Below, in pieces: positions 17,580 to 26,272 of a stretch of 64,000 nt of DNA (its first letter is position 1; every line of letters starts with the position of its first letter). Under the pieces are notes generated by a model that saw nothing but the letters and a program-made list of their open reading frames with translations, did not search any database and was not told the origin of the DNA. The position numbers and the translations under genes were made by a program. This DNA is from Ignavibacteria bacterium (GTDB lineage: Bacteria > Bacteroidota > Ignavibacteria > Ch128b): contig JABLYA010000001.1 of assembly GCA_013177855.1 (NCBI GenBank), forward strand, positions 353,231 through 417,230, written 5' to 3'.

Positions 17580-17800
17580 TCTGTCTCACTCTATTATTTC
17601 AATTTCTTCAGGAGTAAAATTAATATTTAGTTGAAAATTTTCTATTTGCCACGAGCTTTAGCTCGAGGCATAATTGAATATCAAATATTTCGAGCTCTAG
17701 CCAAAATATTTTCCCTCTGAGATCGATTAAAACCGATTTTTTCAATTTTATTTTTTATCTCTAGCCACGAGTTGAAACTCGTGGCTGGCTATTTTTTTAA
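17580..17800. repeat. Right-hand copy of the gene-end/hairpin repeat
   Basis: It has the same elements as 15427-15995: a hairpin with arms GCCACGAGCT / AGCTCGAGGC near 17650, GATCGATTAAAACCGATTTTTT near 17720, and the hairpin GCCACGAGTT / AACTCGTGGC near 17764. On the minus strand, 17585-17640 encodes NFTPEEIEIIE followed by TGA. This is nearly the C-terminus of the methylase gene just upstream (ELTPEEIEIIEGGD), so the unit carries a duplicated 3' end of that gene. Confidence 0.75.
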
Positions 17801-17871
17801 TTATTTCTCTCGGCTATTAGTTATTTCAAAACTCTCGAAAAATTTTTTGAATTTGTTTCTCTCGCCCGCTT

Positions 17872-20800
17872 TCAATCCCCTCCTTCTATTATTTCTATTT
17901 CTTCCGGAGTTAATTCGTAGAGCTGGTAAACTAAATGGTCTATTTCTTTTTCCCATGCACTTGTATCTGATTGCGGATTTTCTTTTTTCGCAGAAATTAT
18001 TTTATCTACCAGTGTTTCTATTTTCTCTACAATGGACTGGTTGTTTGAAGTGATGGTTGGAAATGGAAGATCTTCAATAAATGCTTTTTTATACCTATAA
18101 CCCTCTTCACCTAATCCTCCTCCAGCATACCATTTCTTAAAAAAGAATGTAATTGGATTAGAATTTAGCAATCCACATATGTATTTTAAGTTTTTACCTG
18201 TCATTAAAAATGATGTTGCTTCAACATAAAAATTGTCAATGTCAAAATAAAATTGAGGGTTTCTAACAATTTCAGAATAAATCACCTTCTCCTTCTCAAA
18301 CTCGGGGTAGTAGGCGATTTGGTCTTGTGTTTCAAACCATTTGTTGCCAGTTTTTTTGCGTGCATTAAAGCCTAAATGTGGATATTTCTTACCAGATTGT
18401 TCGAGCTGTCGGATATCGAAATTATCCAGAAAGTATTTCTTAAGAGCTGGAAACTTCTCGATATTTAAATGTAATGCTGGAAAAGTTCCAATCACCCATA
18501 AACCTGCCCATTCATAATAATATCTTTTAATATCTCGCCCACGAAGGATTGGTTTTATTATAGCTTCGGTTCGTTTCCTCTCTTCTTCGTCCTTACAATT
18601 TTTAAGTATTTCATTTCGCTTTTCTGTTGTGATTATAAAAGCTTCATTTAAACCTGTTAATATTCCACGATAAATTTTCACATTCCAATATTTCAGCGGC
18701 TTACCAATATTTTCAATCTTTTCTTTAAGTTTTTGTTCAGCACTGTTACCAATAAACCAAGCATTGTAATTTAATCTAGAAATATATACACCTTTTTCGT
18801 TCAACGCACTTGAAATATTATTGCGGTCGTTTTTATCTAAGGTTAATGCTTTAAGATTATTACGATTTTTTGCTTTCTGAATAAGTAGAATGCTTGTATC
18901 TACAGTTGCATTTTCAAATACGCCAGGTCCAAGATCAATTAGTATGAGAGGATTAAATTTTGAAAAATAATCTCTTAACTTTTTACCATAACCTGCCCTC
19001 ATCCATTTATTTGATGTAATATAACAGAGATACCCATTTATTTTAAGCAGGTTCATTCCTTTTTCATAAAATAGACAATAAATATCGCCAGTCCGGTCAA
19101 ATGTTTTATAATCCTGATCTTTATAAAGGTCGGCATATTTTAAATTGCTTTTTTCACTTAAAGATTTTTGCAATTGAATATATGGTGGATTTCCAATCAC
19201 AATATCAAAACCATCCCTCACACCAAACATCCATTCCGGGTCAAACCATTCTGCGTGAGTATTCTGATCAAATGGATCCCAGTTTGTAATTTTTTCTGCA
19301 ACATCACTCGAAAACCCATTCTTCTTTAATTCATATTTTAATTTTTCTCTTAATTCTTTTTCTTTTCTTTGTAAATCTAATTTCTCTTTTCTGCTGTTTG
19401 TGTAAAATATTTCTTCTCTAATATTAAATAACTGCTTTTCAAGTACTTCAACTTCGGGAGAAATTAACTTTAATTGTTCAGATTGTTCAAATTGTTCAAT
19501 CTTGGTTAAAGTATTTTCTGCATTAAATTGTTTAGGTCGTTTTAATTCAATTAAAGTATTTGCTGCGACAAATTTAGTTTCGAGATTTGGCAGAGCTCGA
19601 ATATCACGATTTGGTTTTGTATCATCGATTTCCTGTTCAACAAGAAGCGAAATAAAAAATCTCAATTTGCTTATTTGAATTGCTATTTCCTGTATATCAA
19701 CACCGTAAATACAATTCTCAATCAATCCTAATTTTCTTATGTAATCAATGGACTTATTTTGTAAAGATTGTTCAGTTTCACTGCGAATTTCAGCCGGCAC
19801 TCTGTTTAATACTCTTTGTTTCCAAATTTTATTTTCCGGATCAAGTTTATGCAGAGCAAGCACAAGTTTATGCAGAACTCCCATTGGGAAAGCACCGCTA
19901 CCACAAGCAGGATCCAGAATTTTTATCTTTTCAATTGCATCAATGAGTTTCAAAGTAGTTTCTTCATCGAAAGGATTTTCGTCGGTCGAATAGTCAAAAA
20001 GTTTTCTCAAAAGTGTATCTATATCCTCTCGACTTCTTACTCCATCCTCTCGTAGCTCTTCGTTTACTATTTTCCACGAGCAGCATATATCCGGCAATTT
20101 TACATTTGCCTTAATCGGATTTGACCTGATATAATTTTTGATAGCCAAAAATGAATTTTCATTTCTAACAATATGGTCATAAGATTCGTGCATCCACACG
20201 CTTTCTTTTCTATTGAGTACTTTATTTATTCTATGCGCCGAATAAGATTTAATTGAATGCAAAATATCTGAAAGAGTATAATCATTTCTGGGTCTTATGA
20301 GTAAATGAACATGATTTGGCATAATCACCCAATCGTCTAAATCATATCTCTCACCATTAAAATGAAGTAAAGTATCAGCAACAATTCTTGCAATTTTTTC
20401 ATCTTTCAAAATACAAGAACCGTAACCATTATTTAACCATTCTTCAACTCGTTCTGAAAATAGTTTGTAATATTCCTGTTTCTCCTCTTCTGTTAATTCA
20501 GTTTTATCCTTTTTATGAACTTTTAACCATTGTTCACGCTCTTTTTCTAATTGTTCAATTTTTTCTTTCGGTAATGCATCAGCTAATCTGAATGTAACAA
20601 AATACCAGACACTTCCCTGATGCATATGTGGTAATTTGCCTCGCTTACCATAGAATAGATGAACTTCTTTATCAGGATTATAAAATGTAGTTGAACCCTC
20701 CTGGGTTCTACTAATGTTATTAATATCCAATGTAGTTGAACCCTCCTGGGTTCTGCTAAAGTTATTAATATCCAAAGTAGTTGAACCCTCCTCGGTTCTG

Positions 20801-22446
20801 CTAATGTTATTAATATCCAATGTAGTTGAACCCTCCTGGGTTCTGCTAATGTTGCTTATATTTTTCGAATCCTGGAGGATTCGATTACTTTGATTTTCCA
20901 AATCCGGAACGATTTGATTACTATGATTTTCCGAATTCGGGAGAATTCGATTACTTTGGTTTTCCGAATCCAGGAGGATTCGATTACTACTTTGGTTTTC
21001 TGAATCCAGGAGGATTGGATTACTTTGATTTTGCGAATTCTGGAGAGTTTCAATACTTTTCTTTAAATATGCTATCAATGATTCATTAACCATATAATCC
21101 ACAATTTCTCTTGGAGTATAGTAGCTTCCTGTTGCTTTGCGGGCAGTGGTAGCAGTTTCGGGATTGTAAGATGCCAGAAGATTTTCAAATACTTTACCAA
21201 GTAATTCCGGATCAAGAGCAACATCCTGATCAATCGGTGTGTTTTCATCAATGGTGAAATTGTATCGTTTTAGAATTGTGAGAAGTCCGGTTACTTTTTT
21301 GTTCTTTCCTTTTTCAAGATATTTTGATAAATCTACCTCTTTTTCTTGTTCAAGGAAAAATAGTTCGTCAGGGACTTTTAATCTTGTTTCGTTTATGGGT
21401 TTGTTAGAAAAACAATCAATTCTAATTTCCTTACCATTCACTCTCTTATCAAGACATTCAAATAATCCACCGTTTAAGAAAGGGACATTTTCAAATTGAG
21501 CTAAGAATAATTCTTTATCTTTAATAAATCTACTATAACGGTAATATCCTTGCTGCAAATATCCATCATTCAAATATCCTTTGCTTTCGGCTTCTTCGAT
21601 AAATATTCTGCTTTTTTTATCATCTTTTTTCATTGGTGTGTTCAATGTTGCAAAGAACAAATTTTGAAGAATTGCTTTATAATATGTGCTTCCAGTTTTA
21701 TCCCGATAGTTTATAATTTTATCAACAAATGATTTTTCAAATAAAGCAGCCGGTACTAAATTTTTTTCTTTCATAAACCATATAAAGATCATTCGTGTAA
21801 TCAGGCGGATAAGATTTTTCGCATTTCGATTTTCTCTATCTTTTTCTTCATCATCGGGAAACTCTACCTTATCCATTGCCCAGAAATACCAGTTTGCAAT
21901 TTCCTGATAAAATTGTTTGGTAACCTTTTCAACACTGAATGCTTCAATAATTTTTTCGAGTGATGAAAAATCTGCTTCATCAATTTGTCGAATAAAGGTT
22001 TTGTTTGTCTGGCTTTTACTTACAAAGTAGGTGTATCTTCTAAAATTACTCCAATCTAATTTGCCTGAAGAAAGCGGAATATTGTAAATCAAAGAAAATC
22101 TGAAATCCCCTTTATCATCATAAAAAATGAAAAAGCCGGCTGAATATTTTGGAAAACTTTTTAAGAATTTTTTACCAATAAGATATTGTGCTTTCTTTCC
22201 AGATTTTTCAGATAAAGATTTCTTAACTTTAGTTGTAACTATAGAAATTTGTTCTTGATCTTCAAGTAAAATTTCTCCAATTAATTTAAAATCGTCGAAA
22301 TTTTCATCATTAAAATTTTCTAACTGACTCCCCTCACTTAGCGGATCAATAACTCTAAAATTTCTGGATTTGCTCCGAAATAGATCAATTAAATATTTAT
22401 AATTAAATCCATTAGCAAGGTTTTCAAGAATTTGTTTTGTGTCCAT
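17872..22446 (-). CDS. Eco57I-type N6-adenine DNA methylase with an in-frame RAYT transposase insertion
   Basis: 1524 residues, against roughly 1100-1200 for relatives. Residues 1-430 are the conserved N-terminal part, then SYYTPREIVDYMVNESLIAYLKK near 440-460. Motif I, ILDPACGSGAF, starts at Asp845; the catalytic IGNPPYIQL has Asn1086; a target-recognition-like C-terminal half ends LTPEEIEIIEGGD. Between 460 and about 800 lies foreign material: six 11-residue repeats, four 15-residue repeats, then a full RAYT/Y1 domain. The reading frame is uninterrupted throughout. The gene follows the PLD-helicase gene by 37 bases and is probably translated with it. The methylase should protect host DNA in a restriction-like system; whether it still works with the insertion is unknown. 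Confidence 0.85.
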   Translation of the reverse strand: MDTKQILENLANGFNYKYLIDLFRSKSRNFRVIDPLSEGSQLENFNDENFDDFKLIGEILLEDQEQISIVTTKVKKSLSEKSGKKAQYLIGKKFLKSFPKYSAGFFIFYDDKGDFRFSLIYNIPLSSGKLDWSNFRRYTYFVSKSQTNKTFIRQIDEADFSSLEKIIEAFSVEKVTKQFYQEIANWYFWAMDKVEFPDDEEKDRENRNAKNLIRLITRMIFIWFMKEKNLVPAALFEKSFVDKIINYRDKTGSTYYKAILQNLFFATLNTPMKKDDKKSRIFIEEAESKGYLNDGYLQQGYYRYSRFIKDKELFLAQFENVPFLNGGLFECLDKRVNGKEIRIDCFSNKPINETRLKVPDELFFLEQEKEVDLSKYLEKGKNKKVTGLLTILKRYNFTIDENTPIDQDVALDPELLGKVFENLLASYNPETATTARKATGSYYTPREIVDYMVNESLIAYLKKSIETLQNSQNQSNPILLDSENQSSNRILLDSENQSNRILPNSENHSNQIVPDLENQSNRILQDSKNISNISRTQEGSTTLDINNISRTEEGSTTLDINNFSRTQEGSTTLDINNISRTQEGSTTFYNPDKEVHLFYGKRGKLPHMHQGSVWYFVTFRLADALPKEKIEQLEKEREQWLKVHKKDKTELTEEEKQEYYKLFSERVEEWLNNGYGSCILKDEKIARIVADTLLHFNGERYDLDDWVIMPNHVHLLIRPRNDYTLSDILHSIKSYSAHRINKVLNRKESVWMHESYDHIVRNENSFLAIKNYIRSNPIKANVKLPDICCSWKIVNEELREDGVRSREDIDTLLRKLFDYSTDENPFDEETTLKLIDAIEKIKILDPACGSGAFPMGVLHKLVLALHKLDPENKIWKQRVLNRVPAEIRSETEQSLQNKSIDYIRKLGLIENCIYGVDIQEIAIQISKLRFFISLLVEQEIDDTKPNRDIRALPNLETKFVAANTLIELKRPKQFNAENTLTKIEQFEQSEQLKLISPEVEVLEKQLFNIREEIFYTNSRKEKLDLQRKEKELREKLKYELKKNGFSSDVAEKITNWDPFDQNTHAEWFDPEWMFGVRDGFDIVIGNPPYIQLQKSLSEKSNLKYADLYKDQDYKTFDRTGDIYCLFYEKGMNLLKINGYLCYITSNKWMRAGYGKKLRDYFSKFNPLILIDLGPGVFENATVDTSILLIQKAKNRNNLKALTLDKNDRNNISSALNEKGVYISRLNYNAWFIGNSAEQKLKEKIENIGKPLKYWNVKIYRGILTGLNEAFIITTEKRNEILKNCKDEEERKRTEAIIKPILRGRDIKRYYYEWAGLWVIGTFPALHLNIEKFPALKKYFLDNFDIRQLEQSGKKYPHLGFNARKKTGNKWFETQDQIAYYPEFEKEKVIYSEIVRNPQFYFDIDNFYVEATSFLMTGKNLKYICGLLNSNPITFFFKKWYAGGGLGEEGYRYKKAFIEDLPFPTITSNNQSIVEKIETLVDKIISAKKENPQSDTSAWEKEIDHLVYQLYELTPEEIEIIEGGD
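20065..20685 (-). mobile_element. RAYT (REP-associated tyrosine transposase) domain inside the methylase gene
   Basis: Methylase residues about 588-795. It begins FYNPDKEVHLFYGKRGKLPH and continues HQGSVWYFVTFRLADALPKE, as in free-standing RAYTs. The HUH metal motif is MPNHVHLL with His712 and His714. The catalytic Tyr is Tyr756 in HESYDHIVRNENSF, followed by IKNYIRSNPIKA. All active-site residues are present. The codon before FYNPD is ACA rather than ATG, so the domain has lost the normal start and can only be made as part of the fusion, unless a later internal start (Met near PHMHQG) is used. Confidence 0.9.
20686..20860. repeat. Four 45-bp tandem repeats containing GTAG-headed palindromes
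   Basis: Units start at 20686, 20731, 20776 and 20821. Each holds GTAGTTGAACCC, loop TCCT, GGGTTC, a REP-type hairpin with the GTAG tetranucleotide that RAYT enzymes recognise. Length 45 is a multiple of three, so each unit encodes 15 residues (NISRTQEGSTTLDIN) and the methylase frame is kept. The third unit has C for G in the loop-side arm (CCTCGGTTC); the fourth is shortened at its far end. Confidence 0.9.
20866..21043. repeat. Six 33-bp tandem repeats with a second palindrome family
   Basis: Units of about 33 bp (one with three extra bases) contain GAATCC, loop TGGA or AGGA, GGATTC or variants, near 20866, 20900, 20933, 20966, 21002 and 21035. Encoded residues read ENQSNRILLDS with variations. 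All unit sizes are multiples of three. The sequence of the hairpin stem differs from the 45-bp family, but the architecture is the same, suggesting two diverged REP subfamilies. Confidence 0.85.
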
Positions 22447-22483
22447 TTTCTACTCTATTTTTCTTTTTAAGAAATTATTTAGT

Positions 22484-25400
22484 TTACATTAAATCCAGTT
22501 TACCCGACTCAGGCAGAATATTTCTAACCGCTATAATAATTTCTCTTTCCTGTATTTTTAATCTTTCTTTTTCTTTATCCAAATAATCTTCACCAAGTTC
22601 TTTTTTGATCTCAGTTAATTCTTCAATTACATCATTTGGTTCTCCTTTTTCAAATTTTTCAGTTTTAAGATTTGCTATCCTTCGTAATGTATAATCAGGT
22701 AAAGTTCCGTAATCAATTATATCTTCCTTTAAAGTTCTTAAAAAGTTTTTAAGTGAATTTATATCATCTTTATCAATCTTTATTAGAAAATTTAATTTGT
22801 TTAACGCTGACTGCTCAAGACTCTTATTTTTAGGAGATTCTCTATACTCGGCTTTTGACATTTTTACTTTTTCATACATGTCCCAGAAAGTTTCATCAAT
22901 TTCAAGTCCTTTAGTATTGTAATCGCATCTTATTTTTTCAAGTACATCTTCAAGGGAAGATTCTTCAATTTGTAATTTGCTGTTTGAATAATATGCTCTT
23001 TTTACATAAAGTTTATTTTTCTTATAAAAGACTATCATCTCGTTTTCATTGAATTCTTTGGAGACCTTAATTCGCTTAGGTATATCTTTTAATTTTTCAA
23101 TTGTTTGAGGATAATTCTCTTTGATTTCATTGAAAAGTGAGTAAACTTTCGTGTAGAAACTTTCTTCATCAATTTTTTCAGGATTGGTCATTAATTTACT
23201 ATAAAGATTGGCGGGTGATGGTTCTTCGTCTATATCAAAAACCTTTGAATCTTCTCCAAGTGTATTATGAATCATAAACATTTTTGTTTGGGCAATTTCA
23301 CGGGACTTTATTAAATCAGCTCCTTGTTCAGTCGGGAAAAAATTGACAATGTAGATTTCATCAAAAACTTTTTTACTAATTCTATTAATACGACCAAGCC
23401 TTTGAATTACTCTAACGGGATTCCATGGTATGTCATAATTGATAATCATTCCTGCACGATTAAGATTAAATCCTTCACTTAACTTGTCAGTAGTAAGTAG
23501 TAAATCATAATCATCTTTTTGCTCTTTATAGGATGCATCAAAATTTTCTAGAATTTCTTTCCACTTTGTATCTGGAAGATTTCCTGATACAACTAGAGTT
23601 CTTCTAGAAATTTCTGGATTAATTTTGCTTAACCTATCCTGTAAGTATTTTATTGTATCCGCATATTCTGAAAAAATCACAATTTTTCTGATTGGTTCGT
23701 TATGATTTTTTTGATTGAAAACATCTACAATTTTTTCGAAAACGCATTTCGACTTTGGGTCATTTTCAACAAGCTGAAGTTTAGATAGCTTATCAAGAAT
23801 TTCATCGAATAGCTTAATATCTGACTTAATATCGTTAATAAATTTTTCTTTATATCTAAAGTCTTTAATCTTATATCTTTTATGTTTTTTAGGTAGAACA
23901 CCCGCATTTATTTTTTGTTCATATTCAATTAATGCTTTTTCAATTTCTTCATCGCCTTTTTCAACAATTCTTTCGAGTAGATCTCTGTCTAAAATATATT
24001 CTCCTTCAAATAAATTACCGCCACCGGTTTTTTTAATAAAACTTAATACCTTTTCTGTAACAGATTTAAAGTTGTTCATACTCTGTTGAAAAGCTCCAAA
24101 TGAACTTTCAAATCTCTTAACAAGCAGCCTTCTCATAATATCGAACAGGTTTCGCTGTTGGATGTATTCACGATTTTCTTCTTCTGTAAGTTCTGTTTTA
24201 TCTCTTAGAAATCCTTTTTCATATTCAAATGGGCGATAAATTGCCCCAGAAAATCTTCCTCCCATATCAGGATCTTCAAAATAATTTAGAATAACTTCAT
24301 CATAAAAATTTAATTGTGCAGGAGTGAGTTCATACCACCATTCAATGGGATCCTGAACTTTTGAAAAATCTTTTACTTCATTTTTATAAACTGGATGTTT
24401 TAATAAGTCAAGTCTGTTTCTTCTTATGGTTACTGGTTCAATAACTTCCCGAATTTCCTTAGCAAGTCTTCGAGTGCTCGTTTTAACTTTTCTAAGATCA
24501 ATTGAATTTTCATTAAAAATACTCCTAAATATTTTTAATGCTCTTCTTTTTTTATCATTGTCTTTCGAATCATGATAACGAGAGATGTAAGCCAATCCAT
24601 CAAACAAATTCCCAAGGATTCGGAAAGTAGTTAGTAAATCATTATCGAGTGTAATTGTTGACTTTTTGGGTGTGATGAATAATTTAAGCAACGATAAAAC
24701 ATCAGATGGTTTATTATTAAAAGGAGTTGCAGTTAAGAGAATTACAATTTTGTTCCTGCAAATATTTTTAAGCAATTCATAACCTTGAGTGTCTTCATTT
24801 CTAAAACGGTGAGCTTCATCAATAATAATGACTTCTATATCATCGTGCTTGTTAACATATTCCAGAATATTTTCAAGTTCTCCCAATGACCTTGCTTCCC
24901 AATCATATAGTTCAAAATCATCTAAATACTTGACCCATCCACCATTTTTATTTCTGTCTCCAATCAAACCAGGCGGGCATATAACTATGCCTCTTTTCTT
25001 CAAACTTTTAGCCACTGCACAAGCTATAATTGATTTGCCAAGTCCGACCACATCAGCAATTAAAACGCCGTTATGATTTTCAATTATTGCAAGTGCCTGT
25101 TTAATTGCATCGAGTTGATATTGATAAACTTTGTAATTACTTTTTTCCAGAAGTCTTATAATAACCGAACTGATGTCTTTAGATTCATAAGTTTCGAGGT
25201 AACTTTTTAGAATTAAAGCATAAGCCTCAAAAGGAGATATTTCTCTAATATGTGTTTGATTTTTGATTAGATTAATTAATCGTTCTTTATTTTCAAGATC
25301 TTCAGTAATAATTAGAGATGAATCCCATAATTGATCAAAATATCTTTCAGCATCTTCAAATCCGTAATCAGATATTTCAACATTAAATTCGTTTTGTATT

Positions 25401-25885
25401 CGAATGCCGCTCTTTGTAAGATTAGAACTTCCAGTTATAAATATTCTGTTTCTTCCTGTTTCGTTTAAATAAAATAAATAAAGCTTTGAATGATTGGGCT
25501 CTCTTGTTTTTCTAATAAATAACTTATCTTCTTCAATCTTCTTAATAAAAAATTTTACCTGTTCGTAAAAATCACGATTATCAAATAGATCTGTGTTAAT
25601 TGAAGCTTTAAGTGAATTTAAATACTCGACTAATTTTTCATTATCTGTTTTTGATTCATGAAGGTCAGCAAATTCAATTAGACCTTTATTTGTTTTATCG
25701 ACATTTAATCCCACTAAAACTTTAAGTATTGTTTCAGGATTGTTTTTTAATCCTTCGTAAAGCTCCTTCAAACCCGAAAAGTAAAAAAAACCGACCAGGA
25801 ATTTCAGTTCATAACTTTTTGAGATCAATTCAATTAATCTCTTGTGCAAATTTTTTGTTTGATTGTTTGTGATGAAGTTACTCAT
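22484..25885 (-). CDS. PLD-like nuclease fused to SNF2-family helicase
   Basis: 1133 residues. The N-terminal 220 residues form a phospholipase-D-like domain with one HxK motif (NHSKLYLFYL, His132) and the following IFITGSSNLTKSGI strand. Next is an SNF2/superfamily 2 motor: VVGLGKSIIACAV with Lys284, IIIDEAHRF with Asp356, LLTATPFNN, KIVIFSEYADTIKYL, TTDKLSEGFNL, and NPVRVIQRLGRINR as motif VI. A charged C-terminal tail of about 250 residues follows. It is the first gene of the pair with the Eco57I-type methylase, 37 bases apart. Helicase, PLD nuclease and methylase together resemble restriction systems of the DISARM/type III-like kind. The exact system type is not assigned. Confidence 0.85.
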   Translation of the reverse strand: MSNFITNNQTKNLHKRLIELISKSYELKFLVGFFYFSGLKELYEGLKNNPETILKVLVGLNVDKTNKGLIEFADLHESKTDNEKLVEYLNSLKASINTDLFDNRDFYEQVKFFIKKIEEDKLFIRKTREPNHSKLYLFYLNETGRNRIFITGSSNLTKSGIRIQNEFNVEISDYGFEDAERYFDQLWDSSLIITEDLENKERLINLIKNQTHIREISPFEAYALILKSYLETYESKDISSVIIRLLEKSNYKVYQYQLDAIKQALAIIENHNGVLIADVVGLGKSIIACAVAKSLKKRGIVICPPGLIGDRNKNGGWVKYLDDFELYDWEARSLGELENILEYVNKHDDIEVIIIDEAHRFRNEDTQGYELLKNICRNKIVILLTATPFNNKPSDVLSLLKLFITPKKSTITLDNDLLTTFRILGNLFDGLAYISRYHDSKDNDKKRRALKIFRSIFNENSIDLRKVKTSTRRLAKEIREVIEPVTIRRNRLDLLKHPVYKNEVKDFSKVQDPIEWWYELTPAQLNFYDEVILNYFEDPDMGGRFSGAIYRPFEYEKGFLRDKTELTEEENREYIQQRNLFDIMRRLLVKRFESSFGAFQQSMNNFKSVTEKVLSFIKKTGGGNLFEGEYILDRDLLERIVEKGDEEIEKALIEYEQKINAGVLPKKHKRYKIKDFRYKEKFINDIKSDIKLFDEILDKLSKLQLVENDPKSKCVFEKIVDVFNQKNHNEPIRKIVIFSEYADTIKYLQDRLSKINPEISRRTLVVSGNLPDTKWKEILENFDASYKEQKDDYDLLLTTDKLSEGFNLNRAGMIINYDIPWNPVRVIQRLGRINRISKKVFDEIYIVNFFPTEQGADLIKSREIAQTKMFMIHNTLGEDSKVFDIDEEPSPANLYSKLMTNPEKIDEESFYTKVYSLFNEIKENYPQTIEKLKDIPKRIKVSKEFNENEMIVFYKKNKLYVKRAYYSNSKLQIEESSLEDVLEKIRCDYNTKGLEIDETFWDMYEKVKMSKAEYRESPKNKSLEQSALNKLNFLIKIDKDDINSLKNFLRTLKEDIIDYGTLPDYTLRRIANLKTEKFEKGEPNDVIEELTEIKKELGEDYLDKEKERLKIQEREIIIAVRNILPESGKLDLM

Positions 25886-26002
25886 TCTTCGCCCTTTAAT
25901 CTTTTGGAAAATTTATTGTTAATTTGAAAGTCCTCATTTATTACTAAAATTATAAATTCTAATTCAATAGTAAAGTTATAAACATTCTTTTCCTCTACTT
26001 AA

Positions 26003-26024
26003 GTAGAACTCAGTAGAGTTCTAC
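26003..26024. repeat. GTAG-headed palindrome upstream of the PLD-helicase gene
   Basis: GTAGAACTC, loop AGTA, GAGTTCTAC: a perfect nine-base-pair stem. It has the same design as the REP-like hairpins inside the methylase gene (GTAG, stem of the GAAC type, four-base loop). It lies about 120 bases upstream of the helicase start, in the gap between the defence pair and the nuo operon, and may be an isolated REP copy left by the same RAYT. Confidence 0.65.
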
Positions 26025-26118
26025 TACTATAATATTCTCTCAATTTCAATTTTTTGCCATTCCTCATTTTCTCTCAGAGAGAATTCTCGAAGCATCTGGT
26101 CTACAAAGTCGTAGCAAT

Positions 26119-26272
26119 CGGTCTTCATCCAGTCTATTTTCGGTCTCCAACCAGTCTACAACCAGTCTACAACCAGTCTCCAATCGGTCTATTTCCAGTC
26201 TTCAACCAGTCTACAACCAGTCTCCAATCAGTCTATTTCCAGTCTCTATCCAGTCTATTTCCAGTCTTGAGG
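26119..26272. repeat. Minisatellite: 14 units of 11 bp
   Basis: Fourteen contiguous 11-base units of the form C(A/G)GTCTnnnnn: for example CAGTCTACAAC, CAGTCTCCAAT, CGGTCTATTTC. A higher-order 44-bp pattern is visible (ACAAC, CCAAT, ATTTC endings recur in the same order in units 5-7 and 9-11). An 11-base period keeps units on nearly the same face of the helix. The open frame across it is a by-product of the repeats. It lies about 130-280 bases upstream of the nuoA promoter. Confidence 0.95.

Noticed and set aside
17772..18053. 93-codon plus-strand open frame
   Set aside because: Antisense to the methylase 3' end and hairpin repeat.
19680..20055. Three overlapping plus-strand open frames of 79-88 codons
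   Set aside because: Antisense shadows of methylase motif I and RAYT coding sequence.
20686..21043. Possible CRISPR array or separate minus-strand gene
   Set aside because: Simple tandem units without unique spacers. The overlapping 65-codon frame (20856-21053) is a shadow of the methylase repeats.
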